This document shows, in pieces, positions 7,468 through 14,915 of a stretch of DNA of 43,284 nucleotides; positions within the stretch are counted from its first letter, which is position 1, and each line of letters begins with the position of its first letter. Below the pieces are notes generated by a model. The model was not told where the DNA came from. It saw nothing but the letters and a program-made list of their open reading frames with translations, and did not search any database. Origin of the DNA: JANLHG01 sp964359745 (GTDB lineage: Bacteria; Patescibacteriota; Minisyncoccia; Phycocordibacterales; PALSA-1337); the NCBI GenBank assembly GCA_964359745.1, contig CAYHTR010000001.1:1-43284 (forward strand), read 5' to 3'. The position numbers and the translations under genes were made by a program.

Positions 7468-8601
7468 ATGAAAAATCTTACAAAAAAACAATTTATCAAC
7501 GATTTAACCAAACTAGTATCATTCAAGACACTAACTTCTGACCTGACTGAAAATGTTAAAGCTTTGGATTTTATTGAATCAAAAATAAATAAAAAAGCTA
7601 TTATTAAAAGAATTAAAAATAATAATACTGAAATTTTGATCGCTTCAAACAACGATACGAAAAAGCCAGATGTTTGTTATCTCGTGCATGCTGATGTTGT
7701 GACGGGAAAACCAGAACAATTTAAGATGGAAATCAAAAATAATTCTGCATATGGCCGAGGAGTAAGTGATATGAAATTTTCGATTCCAATTGGCTACACG
7801 CTTCTAAATGACCTTGTTGAAACAAAATCTAATTTGTCATTTGCTCTTGTTGTGACAATAGACGAAGAAACAGGAGGATTCCAAGGAGCTGCTTATCTTG
7901 CCAAAGAATACAAACTCAAACCAAAAGTTTTTATCGTACCCGATGGTGGTGATAATTTTATCTTTATCAATAAAGCTAAAGGCGTTTGTGCTCTTAAAAT
8001 TGATTCAATCGGTAAACCAGCGCACTCCTCACGAATATGGGATGGTAAGAATGCTCTCGATCCTCTCATTAAACTTTGTAATGAAGTACTTCGAAGATAC
8101 GAAAAGAATAATAAAAAGGAATCAATGAAGACAACTGTAAACATTGGCAAAATGCAAGGTGGAATATCAGCAAATCAGGTTTGTCCAGAAGCTTTTTGTA
8201 TTCTTGATTTTAGATTTCCCGAAACAACAAAATTCCAAACTATTTTTGATGAAATTTCAATTTTAGCAAAAAAGATTGATACTTCGCTTAAAATATCTAC
8301 ATATTCTATTGGTGTGCCAACATCTGTTGATAAAAATAATCAGATTGTAAAAATGTTCATCAAGAATATGGAAAACTCTATTGGCAGAAAGATTGAAATT
8401 AAACCAACATACGGTGCTTCTGACGCTCGACACTTTGCTGATATCGATACTCTAGTTCTAATGATTAAACCAAACGGAGGAGATATACACGGAGACAGTG
8501 AAAATATTGATATTGATTCATGCCTAACATTCTATGATGGTACTTCAAACTTTCTTAAAGAATTGGAACAGAAAAAAACTACTATTTCTTGGCATAAATA
8601 A
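7468..8601 (+). CDS. M20 family metallopeptidase (ArgE/DapE/ACY1-type)
   Basis: 377 residues. The di-zinc ligand set is visible: VHADVV (His74, Asp76), GRGVSDMK (Asp101), TIDEETGG (Glu133 catalytic base, Glu134), VPDGGD (Asp159-162), and a C-terminal GGDIHGDSE giving the last His. A dimerisation insert lies between about 180 and 290 (KPAHSSRIWDGKNAL at its start). Members cleave amide bonds of acyl-amino acids or small peptides; the substrate here is unknown. The genome seems to lack amino-acid synthesis, so peptide scavenging is more likely than Arg/Lys synthesis (inference). Confidence 0.9.
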   Translation: MKNLTKKQFINDLTKLVSFKTLTSDLTENVKALDFIESKINKKAIIKRIKNNNTEILIASNNDTKKPDVCYLVHADVVTGKPEQFKMEIKNNSAYGRGVSDMKFSIPIGYTLLNDLVETKSNLSFALVVTIDEETGGFQGAAYLAKEYKLKPKVFIVPDGGDNFIFINKAKGVCALKIDSIGKPAHSSRIWDGKNALDPLIKLCNEVLRRYEKNNKKESMKTTVNIGKMQGGISANQVCPEAFCILDFRFPETTKFQTIFDEISILAKKIDTSLKISTYSIGVPTSVDKNNQIVKMFIKNMENSIGRKIEIKPTYGASDARHFADIDTLVLMIKPNGGDIHGDSENIDIDSCLTFYDGTSNFLKELEQKKTTISWHK

Positions 8602-8607
8602 ATAACA

Positions 8608-8660
8608 GCTATCCCAACACTCGTTGGCGATAGGCTACTGCCCGCACATTTGTGTTGGTG
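8608..8660 (+). other. Alternative hairpins between M20 and GNAT genes
   Basis: CTATC-CCAAC-actc-GTTGG-c-GATAG forms a tight hairpin. The same CCAACAC can instead pair with GTGTTGG about 40 nt further on, so the two structures exclude each other. No T-run follows. It might be an attenuator or simply the end of the M20 transcript. Confidence 0.3.
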
Positions 8661-8698
8661 GTATCTGTCGTAGTTCTTTAACAACCGAATACAAATAT

Positions 8699-9241
8699 AT
8701 GAATATATCTATTGTAGAAGTACAAATGCGTACCATCGCATCTAACATGTTGAAACAATGGGCGGGACTTTATTGTGAACTCTGGAAAGAACCGCCATGG
8801 AATGAAGATTTTTGGCAGCCTGAAAGTGTTGCCGAAGATTTTCGCAAAGAGATGAATAACACGCACGCTCTGGCGTTTCTTGCCATTCACGAAGAAAGGG
8901 TAGTTGGCTTCACCCATGGATACTCGGTCTCAAAAGATGAGCTTCGGCTCATATCGGGAAACGATCTGCTTGACGAGCTCTTTGTTGAGTGCGAGCGGAT
9001 TTATTACGTCGATGAATTGGGAGTAGCTATCAATTATCGAGGAAAAAACATAGCCACAAGGCTTACACAAGCCCTTATTCAGGGGTCTATCAAAAACGGT
9101 ATCAGTTCGGTTACATTACGTACTGATACACAAGCAGTCGCGGCGCGTCATGTATATGAAAAGTTGGGTTTTCGAGAGTTCGAAATTCATGATGCTGCGC
9201 ACCCAACACGTACCTATTGGTTTCTTCAGACAGTCAAATAA
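8699..9241 (+). CDS. GNAT family N-acetyltransferase
   Basis: 180 residues from ATG 8699 (MNISIVEVQMRT); upstream in-frame sequence looks non-coding. The acetyl-CoA binding block is YYVDELGVAINYRGKNIATRLTQALI (V/I-x-x-x-x-R-G-x-x-x-A pattern), followed by SVTLRTDTQAVAARHVYEKLGFREFEIHD, the usual GNAT end. Substrate unknown. It lies 4 nt before the GCS2-like gene, so both are probably one unit. GC is clearly higher than in neighbouring genes, suggesting acquisition. Confidence 0.85.
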   Translation: MNISIVEVQMRTIASNMLKQWAGLYCELWKEPPWNEDFWQPESVAEDFRKEMNNTHALAFLAIHEERVVGFTHGYSVSKDELRLISGNDLLDELFVECERIYYVDELGVAINYRGKNIATRLTQALIQGSIKNGISSVTLRTDTQAVAARHVYEKLGFREFEIHDAAHPTRTYWFLQTVK

Positions 9242-9245
9242 TCCT

Positions 9246-10061
9246 ATGAAAACAGAAATGAATAAGTTTAGAAAATTGTTCAACTTCGATGCGACTAAAG
9301 CATTGTTTGTTGGAGTCGAGCGGGAATGCTTCCTGACTGATATGCAAGGATCAATTGTTCCCATCGCATCAGAAGTCTTAAACAGTATGATGACGGTTTA
9401 TGGGAACTTTTGGTCTGGCACTCCGGAATATGCATGGCCACATGAATACACCTATGAACTTTCAGCCTGTCAGCTTGAGTGCAGGGTTGGGCCATGTGAC
9501 CTGCGTTTGCTAAAGAAAGAACTTCTAAGGTGTGAAAAAGAATTAATAAAGAAGGAAGAATCTCTTAAATTCACACGCCTTTTTTCAGAAGTTGGTCCGG
9601 CTGACATGCCACTTGATGTTTATCCAGATCCGTCTGGTAGATATCAAGAAATTGTCGAAACAATGCCAAGAGAAGTCTTGTTGGCAGCTTGTCGGGTAAT
9701 CGGCACACACGTTCACATCGGTATGCCAGATCATGAGACCGCACTTAAAGTCTATAACACAGTGATCAAAAAGTGTGATTGGTTATGTTCGCGTGGTAAC
9801 GGATCGTTTGGTGAGAGGTTGGATATCTATAGAATCGTGTCACCAGATTGTGATCCACAACCTTACACGGATTGGAATCAATTCTACCAAATCGCGTTAG
9901 CAAAGGGTTTCAATAAAGATCCACGCAAATGTTGGACGCTCATTCGAATCTCGAAGCACGGTACAATAGAGTTTCGTATGTTTGGAGCGACAGTGTCGCT
10001 TGAAAGAATCGTCGGTTGGGCAAAGCTTTGTCACACATTGTGTGCAGAAGCTATGGCTTAA
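9246..10061 (+). CDS. GCS2-type carboxylate-amine ligase (glutamate-cysteine ligase-like)
   Basis: 271 residues from ATG 9246; the longer upstream frame overlaps the GNAT gene and is not used. Family blocks seen: FVGVERECFLTD near the start (Glu residues for Mg-ATP), TYELSACQLECRVGPCD, GTHVHIGMPDHETALKVYN and GTIEFRMFGATVSLERIVGWAKLC. These match YbdK/GCS2 ligases, which form gamma-glutamyl-type amide bonds with ATP. It is shorter than typical 360-370 aa members, mostly at the C-terminus. With the adjacent acetyltransferase it may make a small modified thiol or amino-acid compound (inference). Confidence 0.8.
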   Translation: MKTEMNKFRKLFNFDATKALFVGVERECFLTDMQGSIVPIASEVLNSMMTVYGNFWSGTPEYAWPHEYTYELSACQLECRVGPCDLRLLKKELLRCEKELIKKEESLKFTRLFSEVGPADMPLDVYPDPSGRYQEIVETMPREVLLAACRVIGTHVHIGMPDHETALKVYNTVIKKCDWLCSRGNGSFGERLDIYRIVSPDCDPQPYTDWNQFYQIALAKGFNKDPRKCWTLIRISKHGTIEFRMFGATVSLERIVGWAKLCHTLCAEAMA

Positions 10062-10065
10062 AAGC

Positions 10066-10099
10066 AAATGGAGAGTCCTTGAAAGATTCTCCATTTTTT
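10066..10099 (+). terminator. Terminator of the GNAT-GCS2 unit
   Basis: AAATGGAGA (10066-10074) pairs with TCTCCATTT (10088-10096), followed by a T-run. Confidence 0.85.
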
Positions 10100-10150
10100 A
10101 TTACAAATGGTATGGGAAAAACATAAAAAATGTGAAATAATAGGATTATT

Positions 10151-10555
10151 ATGGATGTATTTAAAGAAATATTAAAAATATTTGTATCTTGGACTAAACT
10201 AAAAGTTAAAATTCATTTATCTGAAAGAGAGGTTTATCCGAAAGTTAGAGAAATCTGGTGGACATCTATCGGTCAGAATATTGGAGTAGAAATAAATGGC
10301 AAAAATGAAAATTTTGAAAGGCCAGTATTGATTTTGAAAGTCTATAACAATGATTTTATTTTAGTTGTTTCCATATCTAGTACAAAAAAAGAAGGTAAAT
10401 ATTATTATATTTTTAAAAATATAGAAAGCAAAGATAATGTTGTAGTTTTATCTCAATTGAAGTCAATCAGTAGTAAAAGACTAATAAGAAAAGTTGGGGA
10501 AGTAACAAATGTAGATTTTATGAATATTAAAAATAAAATAAGAAAATTAATATAA
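10151..10555 (+). CDS. PemK/MazF-type endoribonuclease toxin, no antitoxin beside it
   Basis: 134 residues. After a 30-residue N-terminal extension comes the MazF/PemK fold: REIWWTSIGQNIGVEINGK, ERPVLILKVYNNDFILVVSISST, then VVVLSQLKSISSKRLIRKVGEV. The R-P-V-L-I and S-Q-x-K-S-I-S-x-x-R-L blocks are the usual RNA-binding and catalytic segments. Such toxins cut mRNA or rRNA at short motifs. No gene for an antitoxin is seen within several hundred bases on either side. An AATAAT box lies 10 nt before the start. Confidence 0.8.
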   Translation: MDVFKEILKIFVSWTKLKVKIHLSEREVYPKVREIWWTSIGQNIGVEINGKNENFERPVLILKVYNNDFILVVSISSTKKEGKYYYIFKNIESKDNVVVLSQLKSISSKRLIRKVGEVTNVDFMNIKNKIRKLI

Positions 10556-10559
10556 AAAC

Positions 10560-10605
10560 GAAAGCCACCCTTGCGGATGGCTTTCTCGGAACTTCCTTAC
10601 GGAAG
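10560..10605 (+). terminator. Double hairpin after mazF-like gene
   Basis: GAAAGCCA (10560-10567) pairs with TGGCTTTC (10578-10585). A second hairpin CTTCC-TTAC-GGAAG follows at 10592-10605. No strong T-run follows either, so termination strength is uncertain. Confidence 0.6.
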
Positions 10606-10692
10606 CATAATGTATCTACTATAATATACCTACATATATTAAAAGTCAATAGAAAAGTGGATAACTTAAAAATCTTTCTGCACAAACACAAA

Positions 10693-10712
10693 AAGGGCAA
10701 ACTGACCCTAAA
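10693..10712 (-). terminator. Terminator after tRNA-Asn
   Basis: On the minus strand AGGG...CCCT encloses a short loop and is followed by TTTTTG, 13 nt past the tRNA 3' end. Confidence 0.6.
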
Positions 10713-10724
10713 ATAATTACTGAG

Positions 10725-10796
10725 CTCCGGCGGCAGGGATCGAACCTGCGACCAATCGCTTAACAGGCGACTGCTCTACCGCTGAGCTACACCGGA
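10725..10796 (-). tRNA. tRNA-Asn (anticodon GTT)
   Basis: 72-nt cloverleaf: acceptor TCCGGTG/CGCCGGA, D-arm GCTC-AGCGGTA-GAGC, anticodon arm GTCGC-CTGTTAA-GCGAT, T-arm GCAGG-TTCGATC-CCTGC, discriminator G. The CCA is not encoded (CTCA follows). The flanking GAGC and GCTC would extend the acceptor stem by four pairs in the precursor, perhaps a processing signal. The 3' end faces the accessory region. Confidence 0.95.
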
Positions 10797-10862
10797 GCTC
10801 AAAAATCATTTTGTCTGTCTGGTATCATAGCATTTTTGATAAAAAAGTGAAATAATCTATTT

Positions 10863-11078
10863 ATGTACATAAAGCTTCGAGTTATCACTAATGCTAAAAA
10901 AGAAAAGATTGAAAAGATTTCTGAAGACCATTTTGAAATATGGGTAAAAGAAAAAGCAGAGAGAAATATGGCGAACAGGCGAGTTATTGAGATAATGAAA
11001 GAATATTTTAATACGGGTAAAATCAAAATCATAAGCGGACATCATAGTCCTAGTAAAATTATAAGTGCGGGGGATTAG
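10863..11078 (+). CDS. DUF167 (YggU/UPF0235) family protein
   Basis: 71 residues: MYIKLRVITNAKKEKIEKI, VKEKAERNMANRRVIEIMKEYF, KIKIISGHHSPSKII. These are the three conserved blocks of the DUF167 fold (last one usually 'G..SR.K'). Function unknown; often genomic neighbour of RNA or division genes. The ATG lies 7 nt after TGaAATAAT, i.e. at the predicted transcription start. Confidence 0.85.
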   Translation: MYIKLRVITNAKKEKIEKISEDHFEIWVKEKAERNMANRRVIEIMKEYFNTGKIKIISGHHSPSKIISAGD

Positions 11079-11097
11079 TATGTTATAATATGATTAT

Positions 11098-11460
11098 ATG
11101 AATATAACAATTAAAGCAACAAATATAGTGCTTACAACTACTATTGAAGAGTATGTCCGTAAATATTTTGGAACGCTTGAAAAATTTGTAAAAGGAGAAA
11201 GTAATGATCTTGTATGTGCTATTGAAATTGGTAAAACAACTCATCACCACAAGCACGGTGATATTTTTCGAGCCGAAGCGAATCTTTATGTTAAACCAAA
11301 AAGTATATACGCTTCATCGGAAAAAGAAGATTTATATTCAGCTATTGATGATGTTAGAAAAGAAATAGAGAGAGGACTTGTTTCGGTAAAAAAGAAAATA
11401 ATTAAAACATCTAGAAAAGTGGGAGCAGAAATTAAAAAAAGTATAAAAAATATAGAATAA
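11098..11460 (+). CDS. hpf: Ribosome hibernation-promoting factor / RaiA family
   Basis: 120 residues. MNITIKATNIVLTTTIEEYVRKYFGTLEKF, AIEIGKTTHHHKHGDIFRAEANLYV and DLYSAIDDVRKEIERGL are the beta-alpha-beta-beta-beta-alpha blocks of the S30AE domain. It has the short form without the long dimerisation domain, but with a basic tail (KKKIIKTSRK). It binds the 30S subunit in stationary phase and silences ribosomes. TGtTATAAT ends 9 nt before the ATG. Confidence 0.88.
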   Translation: MNITIKATNIVLTTTIEEYVRKYFGTLEKFVKGESNDLVCAIEIGKTTHHHKHGDIFRAEANLYVKPKSIYASSEKEDLYSAIDDVRKEIERGLVSVKKKIIKTSRKVGAEIKKSIKNIE

Positions 11461-11463
11461 TTT

Positions 11464-11622
11464 ATGAACATTGTTCAAAAAAGATTTAGTCCAAATGTTT
11501 CAATTTTTATGTTGCTTGGTTTAGTACTTATTACCACTGGAATTTGGTATGTTGCATATAGAGCTGATGTTATAGGAACTGCTTGGGTGAATGCACAAGG
11601 ACTTTCTACAAGCGATTATTGA
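11464..11622 (+). CDS. Small single-span membrane protein
   Basis: 52 residues starting 3 nt after the hpf stop: MNIVQKRFSPN, then one hydrophobic helix (FMLLGLVLITTGIWYVAY), then a short polar tail ending STSDY. It overlaps the convergent fmt 3' end by 7 nt. Not a recognised family; likely translated with hpf and possibly a membrane microprotein. Confidence 0.55.
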   Translation: MNIVQKRFSPNVSIFMLLGLVLITTGIWYVAYRADVIGTAWVNAQGLSTSDY

Positions 11623-12488
11623 TTTTTAAGAAATTTTTCGTAATCCATTTCTTTTTTTCCTTCTGGCACAATACGAAGTATTTTTAAAACACCATCTTTA
11701 TATTCTGCAGATCTTATTATAATTCTTTTTTCTCCAGCGAAAAAATAAGTACCAGGCCAGCTTTTATGGGCCTGAATTTTAAGAAAGTTTTTGTATTGGT
11801 CATCTTTTAAATCAATCAATCCGTCTTCTTTTGTAATTTTTTTAGTGAAAGTTGTTTTATCGTGATCTTGTTCTACAGGTTTAATTTCACCGTCTATCCA
11901 TTTTGGAATAATTTTTACAAGCAATTCTGCCCCCTTTTTTACAATAACTTCTGCTAGTTCATCTGCAGTTGGTGGCCAATTTGCTATTTCAACTTTTTCT
12001 TCCGCTACAATAGGTCCATGATCCATCTTTTCGTCCATAATAATTATACTGACACCAGTTTTTTTATCGTCATTTAAAATTGCAGTTTCTATAGGTGATG
12101 CTCCGCGATATTTTGGCAAAAGCGAGCCATGAATATTTAAGGTGCCATATTTAGGTATAGTAAATATTTCTGTCGGCATTATTTTTCCATAAGCAACAAC
12201 GATGAACAAGTCATAGGAATTAGGAATCCCGTCCGAACGGATTGTCCGGGCGGATAGCTTATTAACGAATTCAGAGTCCAATTTTTCCGGTTGAAGCACT
12301 GGAATATTATAAGCAAACGCCCAAACTTTTGCTGGTGGGGGAGTCAAAATAAGTTTCCTGCCTTGTGGTCTGTCTGGTTGAGTAATAATTACGCTTGGCG
12401 TGAAGCCTGAAGCGTGAAGCACATCAAGTGCCCACACTGCTCGGTCTGGTGTTCCAAAAAAGGCGAAATTAATTGGTTGTTTTTTCAT
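11616..12488 (-). CDS. fmt: Methionyl-tRNA formyltransferase
   Basis: 290 residues. NFAFFGTPDRAVWALDVL, TQPDRPQGRKL, VVAYGKIMP, NIHGSLLPKYRGASPIETAIL (formyl-THF site with the catalytic Asn-His pair) and MDEKMDHGPI are all present. The C-terminal domain is short. It formylates initiator Met-tRNA in the cytosol. It is last in murA-priA-def-fmt and overlaps def by 20 nt. Two oddities: a GC-rich palindrome (12227-12254) encodes an apparent insertion SARTIRSDGIPNS, and a heptamer repeat (12398-12420) encodes part of LHASGFTPS. Confidence 0.93.
   Translation of the reverse strand: MKKQPINFAFFGTPDRAVWALDVLHASGFTPSVIITQPDRPQGRKLILTPPPAKVWAFAYNIPVLQPEKLDSEFVNKLSARTIRSDGIPNSYDLFIVVAYGKIMPTEIFTIPKYGTLNIHGSLLPKYRGASPIETAILNDDKKTGVSIIIMDEKMDHGPIVAEEKVEIANWPPTADELAEVIVKKGAELLVKIIPKWIDGEIKPVEQDHDKTTFTKKITKEDGLIDLKDDQYKNFLKIQAHKSWPGTYFFAGEKRIIIRSAEYKDGVLKILRIVPEGKKEMDYEKFLKNQ
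12227..12254. repeat. GC-rich palindrome inside fmt coding sequence
   Basis: CCGTCCG pairs with CGGGCGG around GAACGG-like loop sequence. It resembles the palindromes at 34231-34268 and 34625-34662 (shared CCGAACG and CGGGCGG cores) and keeps the fmt frame open. Confidence 0.55.
12398..12420. repeat. Heptamer repeat (GCTTCAC)3-like inside fmt
   Basis: On the minus strand, GCTTCAC-GCTTCAG-GCTTCAC. The same heptamer occurs four times in tandem in tsaD (29250-29277). Confidence 0.6.
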
Positions 12489-13005
12489 TTTCTTCTGGTT
12501 TTATTTCGTGAATATCTTCAGCGTTATCAATAAAAAGTATTCCATTTAGATGATCTGTTTCGTGTTGAAATACTTGAGCTAAAAGTCCAGATGCTCCTCT
12601 TTCAAATAAAATTTCTTTTTCATTATATGCTTTGATTGTGGCTTTTGAAGAACGAGAAATTTTGCCGTAAAGCCATCGCACAGAAAGACATCCTTCTTCC
12701 ACAACTTCTTTTTTGCGTGAAAGTTTTGAAATTTCTGGATTGATAAAAACGAGGTCATTTTCTATATCTTGATATTTTTCATCTATATGTTTCAATACTA
12801 ATCCTGAAACCACAAAAATTCTGAGTGCCACGCCGATTTGAGGCGCGGCGATTGCCACTCCGTCTTTTTGTGAAGCCAACGCTTCTTTCATTTCTTTTAT
12901 AATCTTTTGAATTTTGGCAGACGAAATATCCTCAATTGGCACTTTTTGAGCGATTTTTCGCAAAACAAGGTTATTTTGTTGGACAATTTCAGTCATTATG
13001 GACAT
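12469..13005 (-). CDS. def: Peptide deformylase
   Basis: 178 residues. The three deformylase motifs are intact: GVAIAAPQIG (motif 1), EEGCLSVR (motif 2 with the metal Cys) and QHETDHLNG (motif 3, HExxH variant HETDH). It removes formyl from nascent N-terminal Met, the partner reaction of fmt, which it overlaps. Its ATG overlaps the priA stop by one base (TAATG), giving coupled translation; a second Met three codons in (MTEI) is an alternative start. Confidence 0.95.
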   Translation of the reverse strand: MSIMTEIVQQNNLVLRKIAQKVPIEDISSAKIQKIIKEMKEALASQKDGVAIAAPQIGVALRIFVVSGLVLKHIDEKYQDIENDLVFINPEISKLSRKKEVVEEGCLSVRWLYGKISRSSKATIKAYNEKEILFERGASGLLAQVFQHETDHLNGILFIDNAEDIHEIKPEENEKTTN

Positions 13006-14915
13006 TATAACAAACTTTCTGGATCTACCTTAATTGTTATATTAAGCGGGAGAGAATAGAGTTTGTCAAGAAGTTCTTTGTCTGGCCATTTGTTGCGAGG
13101 AATTTTTAGAAGCGAATGAAGAACAAATTTACCTTTGATTGTATGAGTAAATGCTTGAAATATATCAATTGTAAACGGCAAAAGGATATTTTTAACATTT
13201 TCCATTTCTTTTATAATTTTATTTTTTTCTCCTTCAATAGTTATTTTTATAAGAATTGAAAATGGAGGATAATCAAATGATTTTCTATCAATAATTTCGT
13301 TTCTATAAAAATCTATCAAGTTTCCTTTAAGGGCATATTCCAAAACTTTTTCATCTGGATTGCGTGTTTGAATAACGAATGATTGAGAAGTAATATTTCT
13401 TATTTTAAGTAAAATGTAAAGAATTTTCTCATTTATTTTGAAATCAGGAATGGAAAAAAGAGAATCAATTGAAATAATGGCGGAGTTTTCAATTTTTTCA
13501 TTAAGATATGAAAGTGTCATTTCAGTGCCGATAAGAATACTACCAGGAGAGTTATAAAATGATTGAACTGTTGTGTTTAATTGTTTTTCTGTTTTTATAG
13601 AATCAGAGTCAATTCGAAATATTTTAATGTTCGGAAATCTTTGTTTTATTTTTTCTTCCACAAGTTCAATGCCAATTCCAATAGTTGCTAATTTCCAACT
13701 ACCACAAGTTTTGCATACTTCATTAGCACTTCGTTTTTCACCACAACGATGACATAAAAAATAATTTTCATCTTCATTATCGGTTTTGGAACTATGAAGT
13801 ATTACCGGCGAACTGCAATAATTACACATTACGATATTTTGACAGTCGGCGCAGAGAGTGCTCGGTGCAATACCTCGCCTTGTGGCAAAAATAAATAAAT
13901 GATCATTATTATTTTTAGTATTTTTTATAAGCTGTTCAACTTCTTCACTAGCTATTTTGAAACCACTTCTGCTGGTTTTGTATGTTCGCATATCAACCAA
14001 TGTTTCTTCTGAAGTAAAAAGCGAACGAAATTTAAATGGTGTGGCTTTTATCAGTTCACCTTCTTCTTCTCGCCACAATGTCTCGGTTCTTAAAAGAATA
14101 TCTCCTAAAATAAGTTGAGCCCCTATTTTTTCGGCGTATTTTTCCATAAAATATCTAATGTCAAAATAGGGGCGAGCTAATGTTCTATAATTTTTTGCAT
14201 TTTCTTTTTCAATAATAATTGTTCCAATATCATTTCTAGGTATTGCGATAAAACTAGGCGTGCTGATTATAAGTACTGGATGTTTTTCTTCCACTATTTT
14301 TTTCCACAATGAAGTGATTTCTTTTACTTTTAATTTACTATGCAATATAAAAGTATAATCCTCAATTCCTTTTTCTAGTTGTTTAACCGAATTTTTAGCA
14401 TCTTCTACTGTCGGCACACAAAAAAATACAGATTGTTTTTTGGCAAATTGTTGTCTTATGTGACTTCTATAACTTGCAAATCTCTCCTCATCATCTCCTT
14501 GCATTGCGTATTTTTCTGAGGTTTTTTTTGTTACAGATATTATTTCAGTGGATTTTTTGCCCGCCTCATCGGCGGGTATATTTTTTTCCAATATTATTTT
14601 TGGAATTAACGAGTTTAAAATACCTCCTGTATTGGAAGCGAAATATCTAGCCGTGTCATATGATGCTTCTATAAATTCTGGAGATAAAAGATTTCTAACT
14701 TTTACTATACTAGCTTTTCTAGTAACAAAATCAGCATTTTTAATATCCGATTTTACATTAGCAACATCTTCTATATCCACAACTAGAGCATTTATTTTTT
14801 TATTGCGTAAAGGCACTTCAACAATATCTCCTAGATTTACTTCCGCGCCAGTAAAATAGGAAAGTGTTTCTTTTCCAATTCCACGAGAAATAGGAATAAC
14901 TTTGATTATATTCAT
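13005..14915 (-). CDS. priA: PriA-like primosomal protein N', helicase motifs degenerate
   Basis: 636 residues. The N-terminal 3'-DNA-binding domain has LGDIVEVPLRNKKINALV. The eight zinc Cys are all kept: CADC, CNYC, CHRC and CKTC (about 365-420). The end LDFYRNEIIDRKSFDYPPFSILIKI matches PriA. But no G-x-G-K-T Walker A is found where it should lie (before SVFFCVPTVEDA), the DEEH box reads IIIEKEN, and the usual GSATPS motif reads LGDILLR. It probably loads replication proteins at forks without ATP-driven unwinding, or as a structural factor (inference). It overlaps murA by 4 nt and def by 1 nt. Confidence 0.88.
   Translation of the reverse strand: MNIIKVIPISRGIGKETLSYFTGAEVNLGDIVEVPLRNKKINALVVDIEDVANVKSDIKNADFVTRKASIVKVRNLLSPEFIEASYDTARYFASNTGGILNSLIPKIILEKNIPADEAGKKSTEIISVTKKTSEKYAMQGDDEERFASYRSHIRQQFAKKQSVFFCVPTVEDAKNSVKQLEKGIEDYTFILHSKLKVKEITSLWKKIVEEKHPVLIISTPSFIAIPRNDIGTIIIEKENAKNYRTLARPYFDIRYFMEKYAEKIGAQLILGDILLRTETLWREEEGELIKATPFKFRSLFTSEETLVDMRTYKTSRSGFKIASEEVEQLIKNTKNNNDHLFIFATRRGIAPSTLCADCQNIVMCNYCSSPVILHSSKTDNEDENYFLCHRCGEKRSANEVCKTCGSWKLATIGIGIELVEEKIKQRFPNIKIFRIDSDSIKTEKQLNTTVQSFYNSPGSILIGTEMTLSYLNEKIENSAIISIDSLFSIPDFKINEKILYILLKIRNITSQSFVIQTRNPDEKVLEYALKGNLIDFYRNEIIDRKSFDYPPFSILIKITIEGEKNKIIKEMENVKNILLPFTIDIFQAFTHTIKGKFVLHSLLKIPRNKWPDKELLDKLYSLPLNITIKVDPESLL
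14560..14576. repeat. Short GC-rich hairpin inside priA
   Basis: CCCGCC-TCATC-GGCGGG, encoding the run PADEAG. Same style as the other GC palindromes scattered in this otherwise AT-rich window. Confidence 0.5.

Noticed and set aside
8608..8698. Hairpin region between M20 and GNAT considered as an integron attC site
   Set aside because: No GTTRRRY/RYYYAAC pair and no integrase; only ordinary hairpins.
9150..9245. Upstream start for the GCS2-like gene
   Set aside because: It would overlap the GNAT gene by about 90 nt and add residues that do not match the family; ATG 9246 gives a clean 4-nt gap.
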